Positions 24,679 to 34,835 are shown, counted from the first letter of the stretch. The stretch: 64,000 nucleotides of DNA from Leptothoe kymatousa TAU-MAC 1615 (GCF_018739865.1 NZ_JADOER010000011.1:124001-188000); one strand, 5' to 3'. A program made the numbers and translations. Notes: a model not told the origin generated them from the letters alone.

Positions 24679-25977
24679 ATGAAAGAATTTGGATCAGCAA
24701 CAGCTACCATCACTCAATACCGACAGCAGGCAGTCTCGCTTTTACTTTATCAGGCTGTTTTAGAAGATAGCGTGGGGCAAACCTTCTTAGCATTACTAGA
24801 AGCCCTGAACACCAGCAAAGGCGCAACCAATGAACGAACTCGATGCCTCAGCGCCTACAGCCACTGGTTTCAAGCCTTAGCAAGTACTGGAAAAAGCTGG
24901 GGCGATCATCTACTCGGGCGATTGCTGGTAGATGATAATGCCTTTACCCAAGCCGTCCAGGCACAGCCGCTCACAGAACTGCCTGCCCCGTTACTAGAGG
25001 CAGCACAGCACGACTTAGCCATCCTGCAAGGACTGTACGATCTGTCCCCTAGCTACATTAGCCAATGCGTGCAAACAGCCTGCCAACTCTCCCAAGCTCC
25101 AGTTATTTGGTCCATCGGCTCTAGCACGTTCTCCATTGATCTACCGCTAGACTGGTCAGAAAACCTACAGCCATTAGTCGATCACTATAAACAGCAAGGC
25201 ACCGGGCAGTTCGGACAATTCTATGGATTTCGCTGGCAGCAAGGCCAATTACATGGAATTTCTAACCCAGATCCAGTGACCCTAGAAGATTTAGCAGGTT
25301 ACGAAGGGCCTAAAACGAGCTTAATTAAAAATACCGAGTTTCTCTTAGCAGGCTTTAATGCCCTCAACGTTTTGCTATATGGCAGCCGGGGCTCTGGTAA
25401 ATCTTCCCTGGTCAAAGCATTACTCAATAAATATGGTCCCCAAGGTCTACGCCTCATCGAAGTGACCAAAGCCGAACTCTATGAGTTACCTAAAATTATT
25501 GAATATCTCAGCCCCCAACCGCAGAAATTTATTATTTTTGTTGACGACCTCTCCTTTGAAGAAGATGACGATGCCTTCAAAGCCCTGAAGGTGGTTTTAG
25601 AGGGGGGCCTTACCCGCAGCCCTCAGAATGTAGTGGTTTATGCTACATCCAATCGAAGACATTTAGTTCGAGAGTTTTTTGCAGACCGGCCCCGGCCCAG
25701 TGACGCCGACGAGCTCAAGTCTTGGGACACCGTGCAAGAGAAACTTTCCTTTAGCGATCGCTTCGGTCTCACGTTAACCTTTGAAGCCACTGATCAAACT
25801 ACATACTTAGAAATCATCCATCATCTAGCCCAACAGAACAACATTGACTTACCCTCTAACGAGTTAGAGTTCCGAGCCAAACAATGGGCCACGCGTCACA
25901 ATGGCCGCTCCGGCAGAAGCGCTCGTCAGTTTATCGATTTTTTAGCCGCAGACCTAGCGTTGGAGCAAAGGCCGTAA
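24679..25977 (+). CDS. DUF815-type AAA ATPase
   Basis: 432 residues from ATG 24679 (TTG six bases upstream is also in frame). Walker A is GSRGSGKSS near residues 236-244 and Walker B is FIIFVDDLSFE near 280-290. VVYATSNRRHLVREFF and SDRFGLTLTFEA are typical of the DUF815 family of AAA ATPases, which have no firmly established role. The first 190 residues are helical without a recognised domain. It is cytosolic, divergent from the TMEM14 gene, and ends just before the convergent gmd. Confidence 0.88.
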   Translation: MKEFGSATATITQYRQQAVSLLLYQAVLEDSVGQTFLALLEALNTSKGATNERTRCLSAYSHWFQALASTGKSWGDHLLGRLLVDDNAFTQAVQAQPLTELPAPLLEAAQHDLAILQGLYDLSPSYISQCVQTACQLSQAPVIWSIGSSTFSIDLPLDWSENLQPLVDHYKQQGTGQFGQFYGFRWQQGQLHGISNPDPVTLEDLAGYEGPKTSLIKNTEFLLAGFNALNVLLYGSRGSGKSSLVKALLNKYGPQGLRLIEVTKAELYELPKIIEYLSPQPQKFIIFVDDLSFEEDDDAFKALKVVLEGGLTRSPQNVVVYATSNRRHLVREFFADRPRPSDADELKSWDTVQEKLSFSDRFGLTLTFEATDQTTYLEIIHHLAQQNNIDLPSNELEFRAKQWATRHNGRSGRSARQFIDFLAADLALEQRP

Positions 25978-26002
25978 TATCTACCGATTACGGTCTCATC
26001 GT

Positions 26003-26974
26003 CTATGCCCCACCATCCGTCAAATCCTTCAGTTCGTGCTCTACCATCGATTCCACCAAATCCGCAAAGGAGTACTTCGGCTGCCACTGAATACGGGCCT
26101 TAATCTTATCCACACATCCTGCCAACGTTACCGGCTCATCCGGTCGATAAAATTGAGGATCGACTGAAACATAATCCTGCCAATTCAGACCCACATAGGA
26201 AAAAGCACAATCCACCAATTCCTTTACTGAATGGGTTTCACCACTGGCAATGATAAAATCATCCGGCTTGTTCTGCTGAAGCATCATCCACATGGCATTC
26301 ACCACATCTTCGGCGTGGCACCAGTCCCGAAGGGCATCTAAATTACCAAGTTTGAGCTCTTTGGCCAGACCTAACTTAATTTTTACGGCACCGCGAGTAA
26401 TTTTACGAAACACAAATTCTGCCCCACGGCGTGGAGACTCGTGGGTGTAGGTAATGCCACAGCAGGCATAGAGATCGTACTTTTGCCGATAGTTAATGGT
26501 CATCCAGTGGGCATAGGCCTTGGCTACACCATAGGGGTTCCGTGGTCGAAACGCCGTACGCTCTGTTTGGGGTGACTCGTCGGGTTGCCCAAACACCTCA
26601 CTACTGGATGCTTGGTAAAATCGTGCGTCTGGCTTGCAACGGCGAATGGCCTCTAGCAAACGCGACACGCCAATGGCGGTATATTCAGCGGTGAGCGCTG
26701 GCTGAGTCCAGGACAAGGGCACGTAGCTTTGGGAAGCCAGATTATAAATCTCATCCGGCTGGGCCTGGTCAATGGCATCCATCAAGGAGAACTGGTCTAA
26801 TAAATCGCCAGAAATCACATGGATTTTATTGGCAAAATGATTAATACGGCCAAAGCTACTGGAACTGGAACGACGGACTAAACCGTAAACGTCGTACCCT
26901 TTATCGAGAAGTAACTCTGCAAGATAGGAACCATCTTGCCCAGTGAGACCTGTAATTAGTGCTGATTTAGCCAC
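26003..26974 (-). CDS. gmd: GDP-mannose 4,6-dehydratase
   Basis: 323 residues. NADP-binding GLTGQDGSYLAELLLDKGY, then GLVRRSSSSSFGRI, and the catalytic Tyr-Lys pair in NPYGVAKAYAH with SSSEVFG, identify the short-chain dehydratase that makes GDP-4-keto-6-deoxymannose, precursor of GDP-fucose, GDP-rhamnose and related sugars. ESPRRGAEFVFRKI is a strong gmd block. It is the last gene of the minus-strand sugar row, 73 bp after the interrupted rfbB. No fucose synthase or reductase gene is seen nearby, so the end sugar is unknown. Confidence 0.93.
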   Translation of the reverse strand: MAKSALITGLTGQDGSYLAELLLDKGYDVYGLVRRSSSSSFGRINHFANKIHVISGDLLDQFSLMDAIDQAQPDEIYNLASQSYVPLSWTQPALTAEYTAIGVSRLLEAIRRCKPDARFYQASSSEVFGQPDESPQTERTAFRPRNPYGVAKAYAHWMTINYRQKYDLYACCGITYTHESPRRGAEFVFRKITRGAVKIKLGLAKELKLGNLDALRDWCHAEDVVNAMWMMLQQNKPDDFIIASGETHSVKELVDCAFSYVGLNWQDYVSVDPQFYRPDEPVTLAGCVDKIKARIQWQPKYSFADLVESMVEHELKDLTDGGA

Positions 26975-27047
26975 CCAATCTCCTGCAAAATTACGATAAT
27001 AACCATTGTTAGGTTACCCTCTCCAGAGCATTTTTCAGCCCCATACA

Positions 27048-28124
27048 TTATCGGTCACCGTAGAGTTCGGCATAGTATTGCTGATAGTCATTGGATAGCA
27101 ATGGCTGCCACCAGTCTCGATGGTCTAAATACCATTGCACCGTTTGCTTCAGTCCTGCGGCAAAATCGTACTTGGGTTGCCAGCCTAAATCTCGTTGAAT
27201 TTTGCTAATATCCATGGCATATCGGCGGTCATGGCCCGGGCGATCCTTGACAAAGGTAATTAGCTGTCTCGCTGGTGTGATGGGCAAATCTCGTTGCAAC
27301 TCATCCATGAGACCGCACAGTTGCTCAACAATGTCGATATTTTTAACTTGATTGTTGCCGCCAATATTGTAGGTTTCGCCAGGCTTTGCTTTTTCGAGCA
27401 CGGTTGCGATCGCATCACAATGATCCTCCACATGCAGCCAATCCCGAATATTTTACCCATCGCCATAAACCGGCAACGGCTTACCCAGCAAAATATTCAA
27501 ACACATTAACGGAATTAACTTTTCAGGAAACTGATACGGCCCATAGTTATTAGCACAGTGGGTGATCAACGTCGGTAATCCATATGTGTGGCAATAAGCT
27601 CTGACCAAATGGTCGCTCCCTGCTTTTGATGCAGAATATGGGCTATTGGGCGCATAGAGGGCCTTTTCACAAAACGGTGGAGCATGCGGCCCCAGACTAC
27701 CAAATACTTCATCAGTCGAAACATGAAGAAACCGGTAATTATCCGGCTTCCCTTGGACTATCCAATAGTGACGGAAAGCTTCTAATAGAGTAAAAGTACC
27801 TACTAAATTAGTTTGAACAAAAGCTGCAGGAGAATTAATGGAACGATCAACATGGGATTCAGCTGCAAAGTGAATTATCACTTCAATAGAGTATTCAGCA
27901 ATTAGTTGAGATACCAGTTCTGAATCGCATACATCAGCCTTAAAAAAGATAAAATCCTTCCCATTATTCTTTAAATATGAAAGAGTAGCATCGCTACCTG
28001 CATAAGTAAGAGCATCAAGAACAAGAATCACTCCTAAGGATTCACATGCAGACCTAATAAAATTAGATCCAATAAAACCAGCACCCCCCGTAATGAGAAC
28101 ATTCTCTTTAATCAATAGGCTCAC
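27048..28124 (-). pseudogene. rfbB: dTDP-glucose 4,6-dehydratase interrupted by one in-frame stop
   Basis: A 358-codon frame of normal family length is broken only by TAA at 27455-27453 (codon 224). The sequence reads VYGDG-stop-NIRDWLHVEDHCDA; relatives usually have Lys or another residue there, so one base change (for example AAA to TAA) would explain it. Upstream are the NAD fold (GGAGFIGSNFIRS), STDEVFG and YSASKAGSDHLV; downstream the C-terminal half is intact and in frame. A GTG 21 bases after the stop codon could restart a fragment, but it lacks the NAD domain. Either a recent nonsense mutation or a sequencing error. No rfbA, rfbC or rfbD is in the window. Confidence 0.85.
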
Positions 28125-28180
28125 CTCAGCTAAAACATTTCAACATTAAGTCCATCTTGATAACATTCTTTAAAACTCGC

Positions 28181-29266
28181 CTAGAGAAATGTCTCTAAAA
28201 TATTCACAGTTGCTTGACCAGTTTTTTCCCAGCTAAACTGTTTAGCGCGCTCTAGTCCTAATTGCCTTAATCTTTGTTGCAACTGCGAGTCATTAGCCAA
28301 CAGTCGCATAGCATCAGCCAATTCGCAAACATTGTACGGATCAATTGCAATAGCTGCATCTCCGACAACCTCTGGCAAAGAAGAAATATTCGATACAATG
28401 ACTGGAGTGCCACAAGCCATAGCCTCTAGAGGAGGCAAACCAAAACCTTCCCACAGCGTTGGAAAAACAAATGCCATAGCATTACTTATTAGTTCTGGAA
28501 GTTGCTTATAAGTAACATAGCTCAGAAACTTAACTCTCTCTCCCAAACCTAATTCTTGAGCATATGCACGTAAAGTTGGCGTATATCTCTTATCTTCTGG
28601 ACCAGCCAGCCAAAGCTCATACTCCTCATTTTTTGCAATCAAGCTAAAAGCCTGAAGAAGTCTCTGAAGATTCTTATAAGGATCTTGACGTCCAAGATAA
28701 AGAAAATAATTACCAGTTCTCATGGAAGTAACTTTTGGACGAAAGTGACTTGAATCGTAAGCAAGAGGAACAACTGTCAACTTAGAAGATGAAATACTAT
28801 AGAAATCAGTCAAATCTCTAGCAGTGGATACAGAATCACAAATAATATGCTCTGACTGATCTAATATCAATGGAACATAGTATCGAAAATAGTTTGTTAG
28901 CGGAGAAAAGTTCCTTGGAAATCGGAGTGGAATGATATCGTGAGCAGTGACAACAAAGCGGCAATCTCGATTATTAATTGGAGACTCTAGGAGGGGAGAA
29001 AATAAAAGGGAACAATTCAAAGTCTTAAAAATCTTGACCAGTCTAAACTGCATCCAAAACAATCGCTTGAGATGCCCCTTCAATCCTAATTCAGGAGCCA
29101 TACCTTGAGGAATAACCTGGCAAGTTAATCCTTGCACTGGATAAGCTGTCAGAAAAACAGATGGCAGTTTAGATAAATTAGGTATTAAATTATTAATATA
29201 AGTACTTATTCCAGTAGGTTTTGGTGTCAGAGCAGAAGCATTAACTAGCAGTGACCGAACTATCAT
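28181..29266 (-). CDS. GT4-type glycosyltransferase
   Basis: 361 residues of GT-B fold. The C-terminal donor domain has FLYLGRQDPYKNLQRLLQA and the E-x7-E motif in TLWEGFGLPPLEAMACGTPV, then SSLPEVVGDAAI. It transfers a sugar from a nucleotide donor, retaining the anomeric form in this family. Predicted cytosolic or membrane-associated. It lies 56 bp upstream of the interrupted rfbB on the same strand and in the AT-rich zone. Donor and acceptor cannot be read from the sequence. Confidence 0.88.
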   Translation of the reverse strand: MIVRSLLVNASALTPKPTGISTYINNLIPNLSKLPSVFLTAYPVQGLTCQVIPQGMAPELGLKGHLKRLFWMQFRLVKIFKTLNCSLLFSPLLESPINNRDCRFVVTAHDIIPLRFPRNFSPLTNYFRYYVPLILDQSEHIICDSVSTARDLTDFYSISSSKLTVVPLAYDSSHFRPKVTSMRTGNYFLYLGRQDPYKNLQRLLQAFSLIAKNEEYELWLAGPEDKRYTPTLRAYAQELGLGERVKFLSYVTYKQLPELISNAMAFVFPTLWEGFGLPPLEAMACGTPVIVSNISSLPEVVGDAAIAIDPYNVCELADAMRLLANDSQLQQRLRQLGLERAKQFSWEKTGQATVNILETFL

Positions 29267-29352
29267 AGAACCATCCCAAAAGCAGTTTTCTATACACGAA
29301 AATTTAATTAACCAAAAACGAACTCATGACACAAAAAAAGCATACTTTTCAT

Positions 29353-30117
29353 TCAAATAAAAAATCTAAATACAGAGTATTTTACCCTCGCCTTAAAACA
29401 ACGAAAATCTAAAATAGCATTAATCACTCTATAGTTATTAACACCGTTTTTTTGATTTGCCTTTTTCTCTTCTTCGAAAAATTTTTTAATATTGGATCCA
29501 AGGCTACTCAAACCATTAAGATCATATTTCACCCATATCTTGTCAATTAAACAAAAACTATGACTTTTCAAAATCCGTAACCATAGATCATAATCCATAC
29601 GAATTTTGAATGTTAAATCGAAACTACCAATTTCATCAAAAATATCCCTAGTAATAAAGGAAGCTTGATGAGATAACATTGCCTTTACGTGAAGCGGTTC
29701 GTGATTTTTAAAGGCTCTCTTGGGTATAGTATTTCTACCAAATTTAGCGTAACCCGATACTATTTTACAATGACTATGTTCCAAAATAGTGTTGCTAACT
29801 TCTTTCAAAATGCCATTTGTAACAAAAGTATCCCCCGCATTTAAAAAATTGATCCACTGACCACTAGCTATTTTCAAGCCTTTATTAAAAGCATCGCTTA
29901 TACCTAAGTCAGGCTCACTAACACAAATAGCTTTTTGCTCTAGAAATGTTATCTCATTTAAGATTTCCTCATCTGAATCACCATTAATAACTATATACTC
30001 AAAATCATCATAGGTCTGACTTAAGACGCTGTTTGCAGTCCTACGTAAGCCTTCAGAATCATTTTTGACAATTGTAATGATTGAAAATTTAGGATTTGAT
30101 AATAAGTTCATCTCCAC
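29353..30117 (-). CDS. GT2-family glycosyltransferase
   Basis: 254 residues. GT-A fold with FSIITIVKNDSEGLRRTANS at the N-terminus, FEYIVINGDSDEEIL, an acidic metal site in INFLNAGDTFV and KIRMDYDLWLRILK as the probable catalytic-base region. It resembles WcaA-like transferases such as the one at 33090-33944. Its start overlaps the end of the next upstream gene by 10 bp, so the two are translationally linked. Very A/T-rich codons. Confidence 0.85.
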   Translation of the reverse strand: MEMNLLSNPKFSIITIVKNDSEGLRRTANSVLSQTYDDFEYIVINGDSDEEILNEITFLEQKAICVSEPDLGISDAFNKGLKIASGQWINFLNAGDTFVTNGILKEVSNTILEHSHCKIVSGYAKFGRNTIPKRAFKNHEPLHVKAMLSHQASFITRDIFDEIGSFDLTFKIRMDYDLWLRILKSHSFCLIDKIWVKYDLNGLSSLGSNIKKFFEEEKKANQKNGVNNYRVINAILDFRCFKARVKYSVFRFFI

Positions 30118-31118
30118 AACACAAAAATAAATTTGTTAGTTACCCGACTGAAGATTCTTTTAAGCGATTTTTTAGAAGGCAATACTTTTTTAACTCTCAA
30201 CTTCATTTTTGAAATAACTGGTTCAAGAGCAAATATTAAAACGCCTTTTATATACGCTTTTATTTTTTGTTTTGGTGGACAATATTTGCTAATTACAAAT
30301 ATCCGTGGCCATAAAGTTAAATGAGATTTTTTATGGAAGAAAGTATAGAAAAATTGTTGAACTCGATTCTGAAAGCGCGGTTCCGACGGAGAAAGAGACT
30401 CCCCTGGAAGTGGGCAGTCATTATAAACGACTATTTTAGGAGATACATAAGCTTTAATTCCTGACAATTGGGCACGCATTACAAACTCTGAATCTGCATG
30501 GTAGTGTGGCGTATTTACTTCATCATAAAGACCAATTGTTTCAAATACTGATTTATGAATCAACACACCATTACCAGGAGCAGCCGTAATTTCCCAAAAC
30601 TCTTCGCACATTAAGTGAGATGGTATTGAATCTTCCCAAGTTGCATGATAACTCAGACCAAATAAATCACGAGTACCCCAATCAGAGTAAGAACCTAGAG
30701 ACCAAATTAAACCTGGTGCTTTAAAGAAATCAATTCGACTAGCAAGAATACATAAGTGATTATCTTGAGCTAACGATAAAAGATTTTCAACATAGGAAGG
30801 ATTTACATAAGAATCATCATTTATTGTCAAAATGTAGTCACAGCCTTCTGCAAGGGCAAACTCTATCCCGCGATTTGTCGAAGCCGTCCAATAACTATCA
30901 TCGTCAGTAGATACTAAATCTACATTAGGAAAACTCGATAATAAGATATCTTGCGTACCATCTGATGAATTAGCATCTACTATCACAACCCGAAGGTTAC
31001 GATACGTTTGTTGATTAAAAAATTCTAGAAACCGCTTAGTTATTACTCTACGATTACGACAAGGAATAACTGCTGCAACTAGAGATTTTGAGTTTTGACT
31101 GGATAGGTGGAAAGACAT
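30108..31118 (-). CDS. GT2-family glycosyltransferase (rhamnosyltransferase-like)
   Basis: 336 residues. The GT-A core has AAVIPCRNRRVITKRFLEFF, VVIVDANSSDGTQDIL, a DDD run in VSTDDDSYW, ILTINDDSYVNP with the metal-binding acids, and GLYDEVNTPHYHADSEFVMR as the acceptor-side block. The layout resembles WbbL/RfbN-type transferases, but the sugar is not inferable. The C-terminal 60 residues are basic and hydrophobic, perhaps a membrane-anchoring helix. It stops 10 bp inside the next gene downstream and starts 13 bp after the 593-codon transferase. Confidence 0.85.
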   Translation of the reverse strand: MSFHLSSQNSKSLVAAVIPCRNRRVITKRFLEFFNQQTYRNLRVVIVDANSSDGTQDILLSSFPNVDLVSTDDDSYWTASTNRGIEFALAEGCDYILTINDDSYVNPSYVENLLSLAQDNHLCILASRIDFFKAPGLIWSLGSYSDWGTRDLFGLSYHATWEDSIPSHLMCEEFWEITAAPGNGVLIHKSVFETIGLYDEVNTPHYHADSEFVMRAQLSGIKAYVSPKIVVYNDCPLPGESLSPSEPRFQNRVQQFFYTFFHKKSHLTLWPRIFVISKYCPPKQKIKAYIKGVLIFALEPVISKMKLRVKKVLPSKKSLKRIFSRVTNKFIFVLWR

Positions 31119-31131
31119 TCTTCAATAATCG

Positions 31132-32913
31132 CTATAGACTTAAAGATGTTTTGATATATTTAGCATTTGCAAGAAAGTTATTTAGATATTGATAAGTACC
31201 TACATAAGAATCTAGTCCTTGGCTAGTCGCTCTTAGCAACATATCCGAGAAAAATGATACTCGGCTTAATTTATTCGCTTCGTATGTGTTGATTAAATCA
31301 ATTCCAGTCAAAGGCAAAATTAACGAGGTATCTATACTGTCCCTAAGTATCTTGATAGCCGATAGATCATCTCTAAACTCTAAGGTACTCATAGCATTGA
31401 ATGCACAATCTATGACTTGAGATAAATCGTTCAGTGTAGATACGATCAGAAAGAACTGTGTATCAACCACCGAATCAAACATATATGAATAAGCTCTAAA
31501 ATAGGAAGAGCTACTATTAACTCTGTAAAAAACACGTTTATAGTATGTTTGATTGAAATCATTTTTTTTGAGTAAGCTACTATTTTCTAAAAATGATTCT
31601 CTGGGAAATAAGAAAACTACTTTATATAGATTCTCTCTTTGGTGTTTAATTTGCGCACTGAATAATTCAAGTACTTGTGAGCAATCAATAGAATGTTTTT
31701 CAGATAATAGGTTAAGATCAATAATTAGAGTAAGTTGCGTATCGCTGGATAAAAACGTACTAGATATATTTTGTGAATCCAGCTTTTTACGTTGGATATC
31801 AAACTTCCGATTATGAGCCTCAATAGTCCTTTCTAATACTTCGATAGTCTTTAGTGCTGTTTGTTTAGGAGAGTATTGCTTGGAAAACTCAATAGCTTGT
31901 TGAACTCTTGTTTGATTATTTTTTTGATTGGCATCACTAAAGAATTCAAGAATATCTTCTGAGATCGCAATCGAATCATATGGATTCTTAAAATAAGCGA
32001 TATTGCTACTGCAAATTTCAGAGATTGCAGGTAAAGGGCTAGCTATAACTGGAACCCCAAATTCCATAGCATCAACAACAGGTATGCCAAACCCCTCATA
32101 TAAGGAAGGAAAAACCATCACACTGGCACCTTTTAATAAGGCCACTAGCTCTTCATTACTCACATGGCCTGTGATCATAATGTCGTCAGTGAGATTTAGC
32201 TCTCGAATTAAGCTAGAAACCGCACCTGAGGATAATTCATGGGTAGCCCCCGTAAGAACTAACTTGAAAGACTTAAACCTTGATTCTCGAGTTTTTAGAA
32301 TCCAAAAAGCTTCAATCAAACGACAGTGATTTTTATGCCTCCAAGGGATAGCAGGATACAGCAAGTATTCAAAATTTTCCAAAGGATTAGGTAACGTCCC
32401 TACTTCATCCTTAAAAGACCGAGAAAGATACCCAGCAAGGTATGTCACATAAACGGAATTCTTATCATAGAGTTTTTGAATAAGAGAGCGCTCTGCTTCA
32501 GAAATAGTAATGATAGAGTCCGAACGATTAATAGCGTAGCTGTAGTGAATATGCCGCTGCTCATAAACACCACCCTTGAAAAAATGTGGCAACACTTCAT
32601 GCTGGACATCAAGGATAGTAGCAACAACTGGCTTTGTAGAAGAAACAAATTCTGGAACTAACTCATTTAAAGGACATAGATAGATATCGCACCAGGAAAA
32701 GTAATGATGAACATTCGAAATCTCATTAGAGACCAAGGGCACAAGCTTTAAGTTAGGAATAACTGAAAGGTCTGAAAAATTCCTAACGTTAGTAAGCACA
32801 CGAACTTCTTGCAACGATGCAAGTTCTTTGAGCAAATGGTATACATATTGGCCAGCACCACCGGCTCCCTGCTTACTTGTAAGTAGATTGACACAGTTAA
32901 TCAGTATTTTCAT
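31132..32913 (-). CDS. GT4-type glycosyltransferase with an unidentified C-terminal domain
   Basis: 593 residues, much longer than a usual GT4 enzyme (about 370). Residues 1-375 are GT-B: GAGGAGQYVYHLLKELA near the start, LLYPAIPWRHKNHCRLIEAF, and FPSLYEGFGIPVVDAMEFG carrying E-x7-E. Residues about 376-593 (from STFLSSDTQLTLIIDLNLLS on) show alternating strands and helices but no motif I recognise; a GT-A relic or a partner-binding domain are possible. It is first in the minus-strand row that runs to gmd and is divergent from the GT2 gene at 33090. Confidence 0.82.
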   Translation of the reverse strand: MKILINCVNLLTSKQGAGGAGQYVYHLLKELASLQEVRVLTNVRNFSDLSVIPNLKLVPLVSNEISNVHHYFSWCDIYLCPLNELVPEFVSSTKPVVATILDVQHEVLPHFFKGGVYEQRHIHYSYAINRSDSIITISEAERSLIQKLYDKNSVYVTYLAGYLSRSFKDEVGTLPNPLENFEYLLYPAIPWRHKNHCRLIEAFWILKTRESRFKSFKLVLTGATHELSSGAVSSLIRELNLTDDIMITGHVSNEELVALLKGASVMVFPSLYEGFGIPVVDAMEFGVPVIASPLPAISEICSSNIAYFKNPYDSIAISEDILEFFSDANQKNNQTRVQQAIEFSKQYSPKQTALKTIEVLERTIEAHNRKFDIQRKKLDSQNISSTFLSSDTQLTLIIDLNLLSEKHSIDCSQVLELFSAQIKHQRENLYKVVFLFPRESFLENSSLLKKNDFNQTYYKRVFYRVNSSSSYFRAYSYMFDSVVDTQFFLIVSTLNDLSQVIDCAFNAMSTLEFRDDLSAIKILRDSIDTSLILPLTGIDLINTYEANKLSRVSFFSDMLLRATSQGLDSYVGTYQYLNNFLANAKYIKTSLSL

Positions 32914-33089
32914 ATTGGGTTTCCCTGCACCTCGTTAATCTCGAAGCCTTACAGCAAAATAGTTCAATAAAAAGTACTAATTCCAATACTTACTTTTTCC
33001 TACTGAAAATATTTTCATCACATCATCCACACAGCGAGTTTGAGTTTTCAAGGAATATGATAACCTTCCAGTAATAAGATTTTTATTCA

Positions 33090-33944
33090 TTGATGAAAGA
33101 ACTTTCCATTACGATCATCACTATCTGCAAGAATGCTCAATCGACGTTAGAGAAAGCGATTGAAAGTGTACTATACCAAAACTATAAACACATACAATAT
33201 ATAGTGATCGACGGAAAATCGAGTGATGAAACTCCCGCAATTTTAGAAAAGTATTCTGAACGAATTGCTAAAATCATCAGCGAGGAAGATAGTGGAATTT
33301 ATTCCGCTATGAACAAAGGGATACGCTATGCGGAGGGTGATTATATCTACTTTCTGAACTCAGATGACTTCCTAGTCGATGAACATGTGATCAGTGATGT
33401 AGCTAATTTTATTACCCGTCATCCAAATAGCGATATTGTCTATGGCAATCTGGAGATAAGAGATATAAATGATGATAGACAAGTTCTAGCGTCACCGGAA
33501 CCATCGCAAATTTTAAGGACTTTAGTCTCTGGCGCAATGCATCATCAAGCAACGTTTGCCCATCAGAGAGTCTTTGAGGAAGTTGGTGTCTTCAAGGAAA
33601 AATATAAATCTGCTGGAGACTATGAATGGTGGATTAGAGTAGCCTCTGAAGAAAGCTTATCTAAAGCATATTATGACCGTGTCATTGCCTCATATTTTGT
33701 AGGTGGCCAGTCTAGTAACTTAACGCTTGCACTCCAAGAGATGTTTGAAGCTCAAAATAACGCAGCAATCTATCAAACTAATCATTGGTTAAGTAAGCGA
33801 ATTCGTATATATCAGGAAATAATCAAGGAACCCCAAGGATTCTGGGATCTCGTTAGAATCAAAGAAGAACCTAACGAGATCCCAGGACTGGCAAAATTAT
33901 CCTTTTTTCAGAAAATAAAACGCAAGCTGAGAAGCATATTTTAA
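33090..33944 (+). CDS. GT2-family glycosyltransferase (WcaA-like)
   Basis: 284 residues. ITIITICKNAQSTLEKAIES, HIQYIVIDGKSSDETPAIL, then a DSGIYSAMNKGIRYAEGDYI block and the metal-site FLNSDDFLVD are classic WcaA/colanic-acid-type GT2 features; KSAGDYEWWIRVA holds the likely catalytic acid. It begins the plus-strand row of the island. The ATG at 33090 is followed by a second ATG, and no strong ribosome binding site is evident. Substrate unknown. Confidence 0.88.
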   Translation: MMKELSITIITICKNAQSTLEKAIESVLYQNYKHIQYIVIDGKSSDETPAILEKYSERIAKIISEEDSGIYSAMNKGIRYAEGDYIYFLNSDDFLVDEHVISDVANFITRHPNSDIVYGNLEIRDINDDRQVLASPEPSQILRTLVSGAMHHQATFAHQRVFEEVGVFKEKYKSAGDYEWWIRVASEESLSKAYYDRVIASYFVGGQSSNLTLALQEMFEAQNNAAIYQTNHWLSKRIRIYQEIIKEPQGFWDLVRIKEEPNEIPGLAKLSFFQKIKRKLRSIF

Positions 33945-34094
33945 TCTCATCAGGTTTTCTGAAAATCAAAACATTCATAATACCTATGATATTCTGATTT
34001 TCAGAATAGTCGACTAGACGTAAGACTTTTCAAAGACTGAATGAAAACATTAAATGTCAGGTTTAGACATTGCTCTTACTCCTAATTTTTTACT

Positions 34095-34835
34095 ATGGAC
34101 TACAACAAATATCATGCAGAGATAGCTAACAGTTATCTTGATGTCGCCTTGAAAGAAGTTCTGGTTGTTGGTTGCAATAGAGGAAAAGATGTCCGTTATT
34201 TCATAGACTTTGGAGCTCAAACAGTTTGCGGTGTCGATGTCATTGATGATATTGGCTCAGAGTATGCACACGAAAACGTCGAATACCACAAAATTTCTGT
34301 TGAGGGTTTAAGCTTTCAGGACAATTTATTTGACCTAGTATATTGCTTCGCAACGATGGAACATGTTCCAAATATCCAACGAGGTTTCTCTGAGATGGTC
34401 AGAGTAACTAAACCAGGAGGAGTTATTTACTGTGTTGCATCGCCTTTATGGAATTCACGCCAAGGCCATCATTATTCCCATGTATTTGATATTCAAAAAT
34501 ATCCCTGGCTACACCTCAGAATGAACAAAGAAGAGATTAAGCAGGGATGCCATAATGGCACAATAGAGTACCCTAGACATATGACCAACATCAATTCAAA
34601 TATTGACTACATGATGGATGCTAAAAACTTTAACTTTTCTTTTGCAAAAGAATATATCGATATTTGCAATCAATTTTTGAACGTCGATATTATAAGGAAT
34701 GATTTAGATTCCGAGCCAGAAGAATGTCTGGATTACTTAAGTGAAGATAAATTAGATAAACTTATGCAAAAAGGGTTAGACTCTACTGAATTATTGGCTT
34801 TGACCCATACTTTTATTGCCACTAAAAAAGACTAA
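34095..34835 (+). CDS. Class I SAM-dependent methyltransferase
   Basis: 246 residues of Rossmann fold. The SAM motif I is LVVGCNRGKDVRYF (residues about 22-35). The acidic end of strand 2 is in VCGVDVIDDIG, followed by LFDLVYCFATMEHV and VTKPGGVIYCVASP, which match the Methyltransf_11 type. It probably methylates a sugar or glycolipid intermediate given its neighbours. There are 150-bp gaps on each side and AT-rich codons. Target unproven. Confidence 0.85.
   Translation: MDYNKYHAEIANSYLDVALKEVLVVGCNRGKDVRYFIDFGAQTVCGVDVIDDIGSEYAHENVEYHKISVEGLSFQDNLFDLVYCFATMEHVPNIQRGFSEMVRVTKPGGVIYCVASPLWNSRQGHHYSHVFDIQKYPWLHLRMNKEEIKQGCHNGTIEYPRHMTNINSNIDYMMDAKNFNFSFAKEYIDICNQFLNVDIIRNDLDSEPEECLDYLSEDKLDKLMQKGLDSTELLALTHTFIATKKD

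Noticed and set aside
27048-28124. Frameshift in rfbB or two separate genes
   Set aside because: Both halves are in the same frame and separated by one TAA only, so a point nonsense change or read error explains it better.
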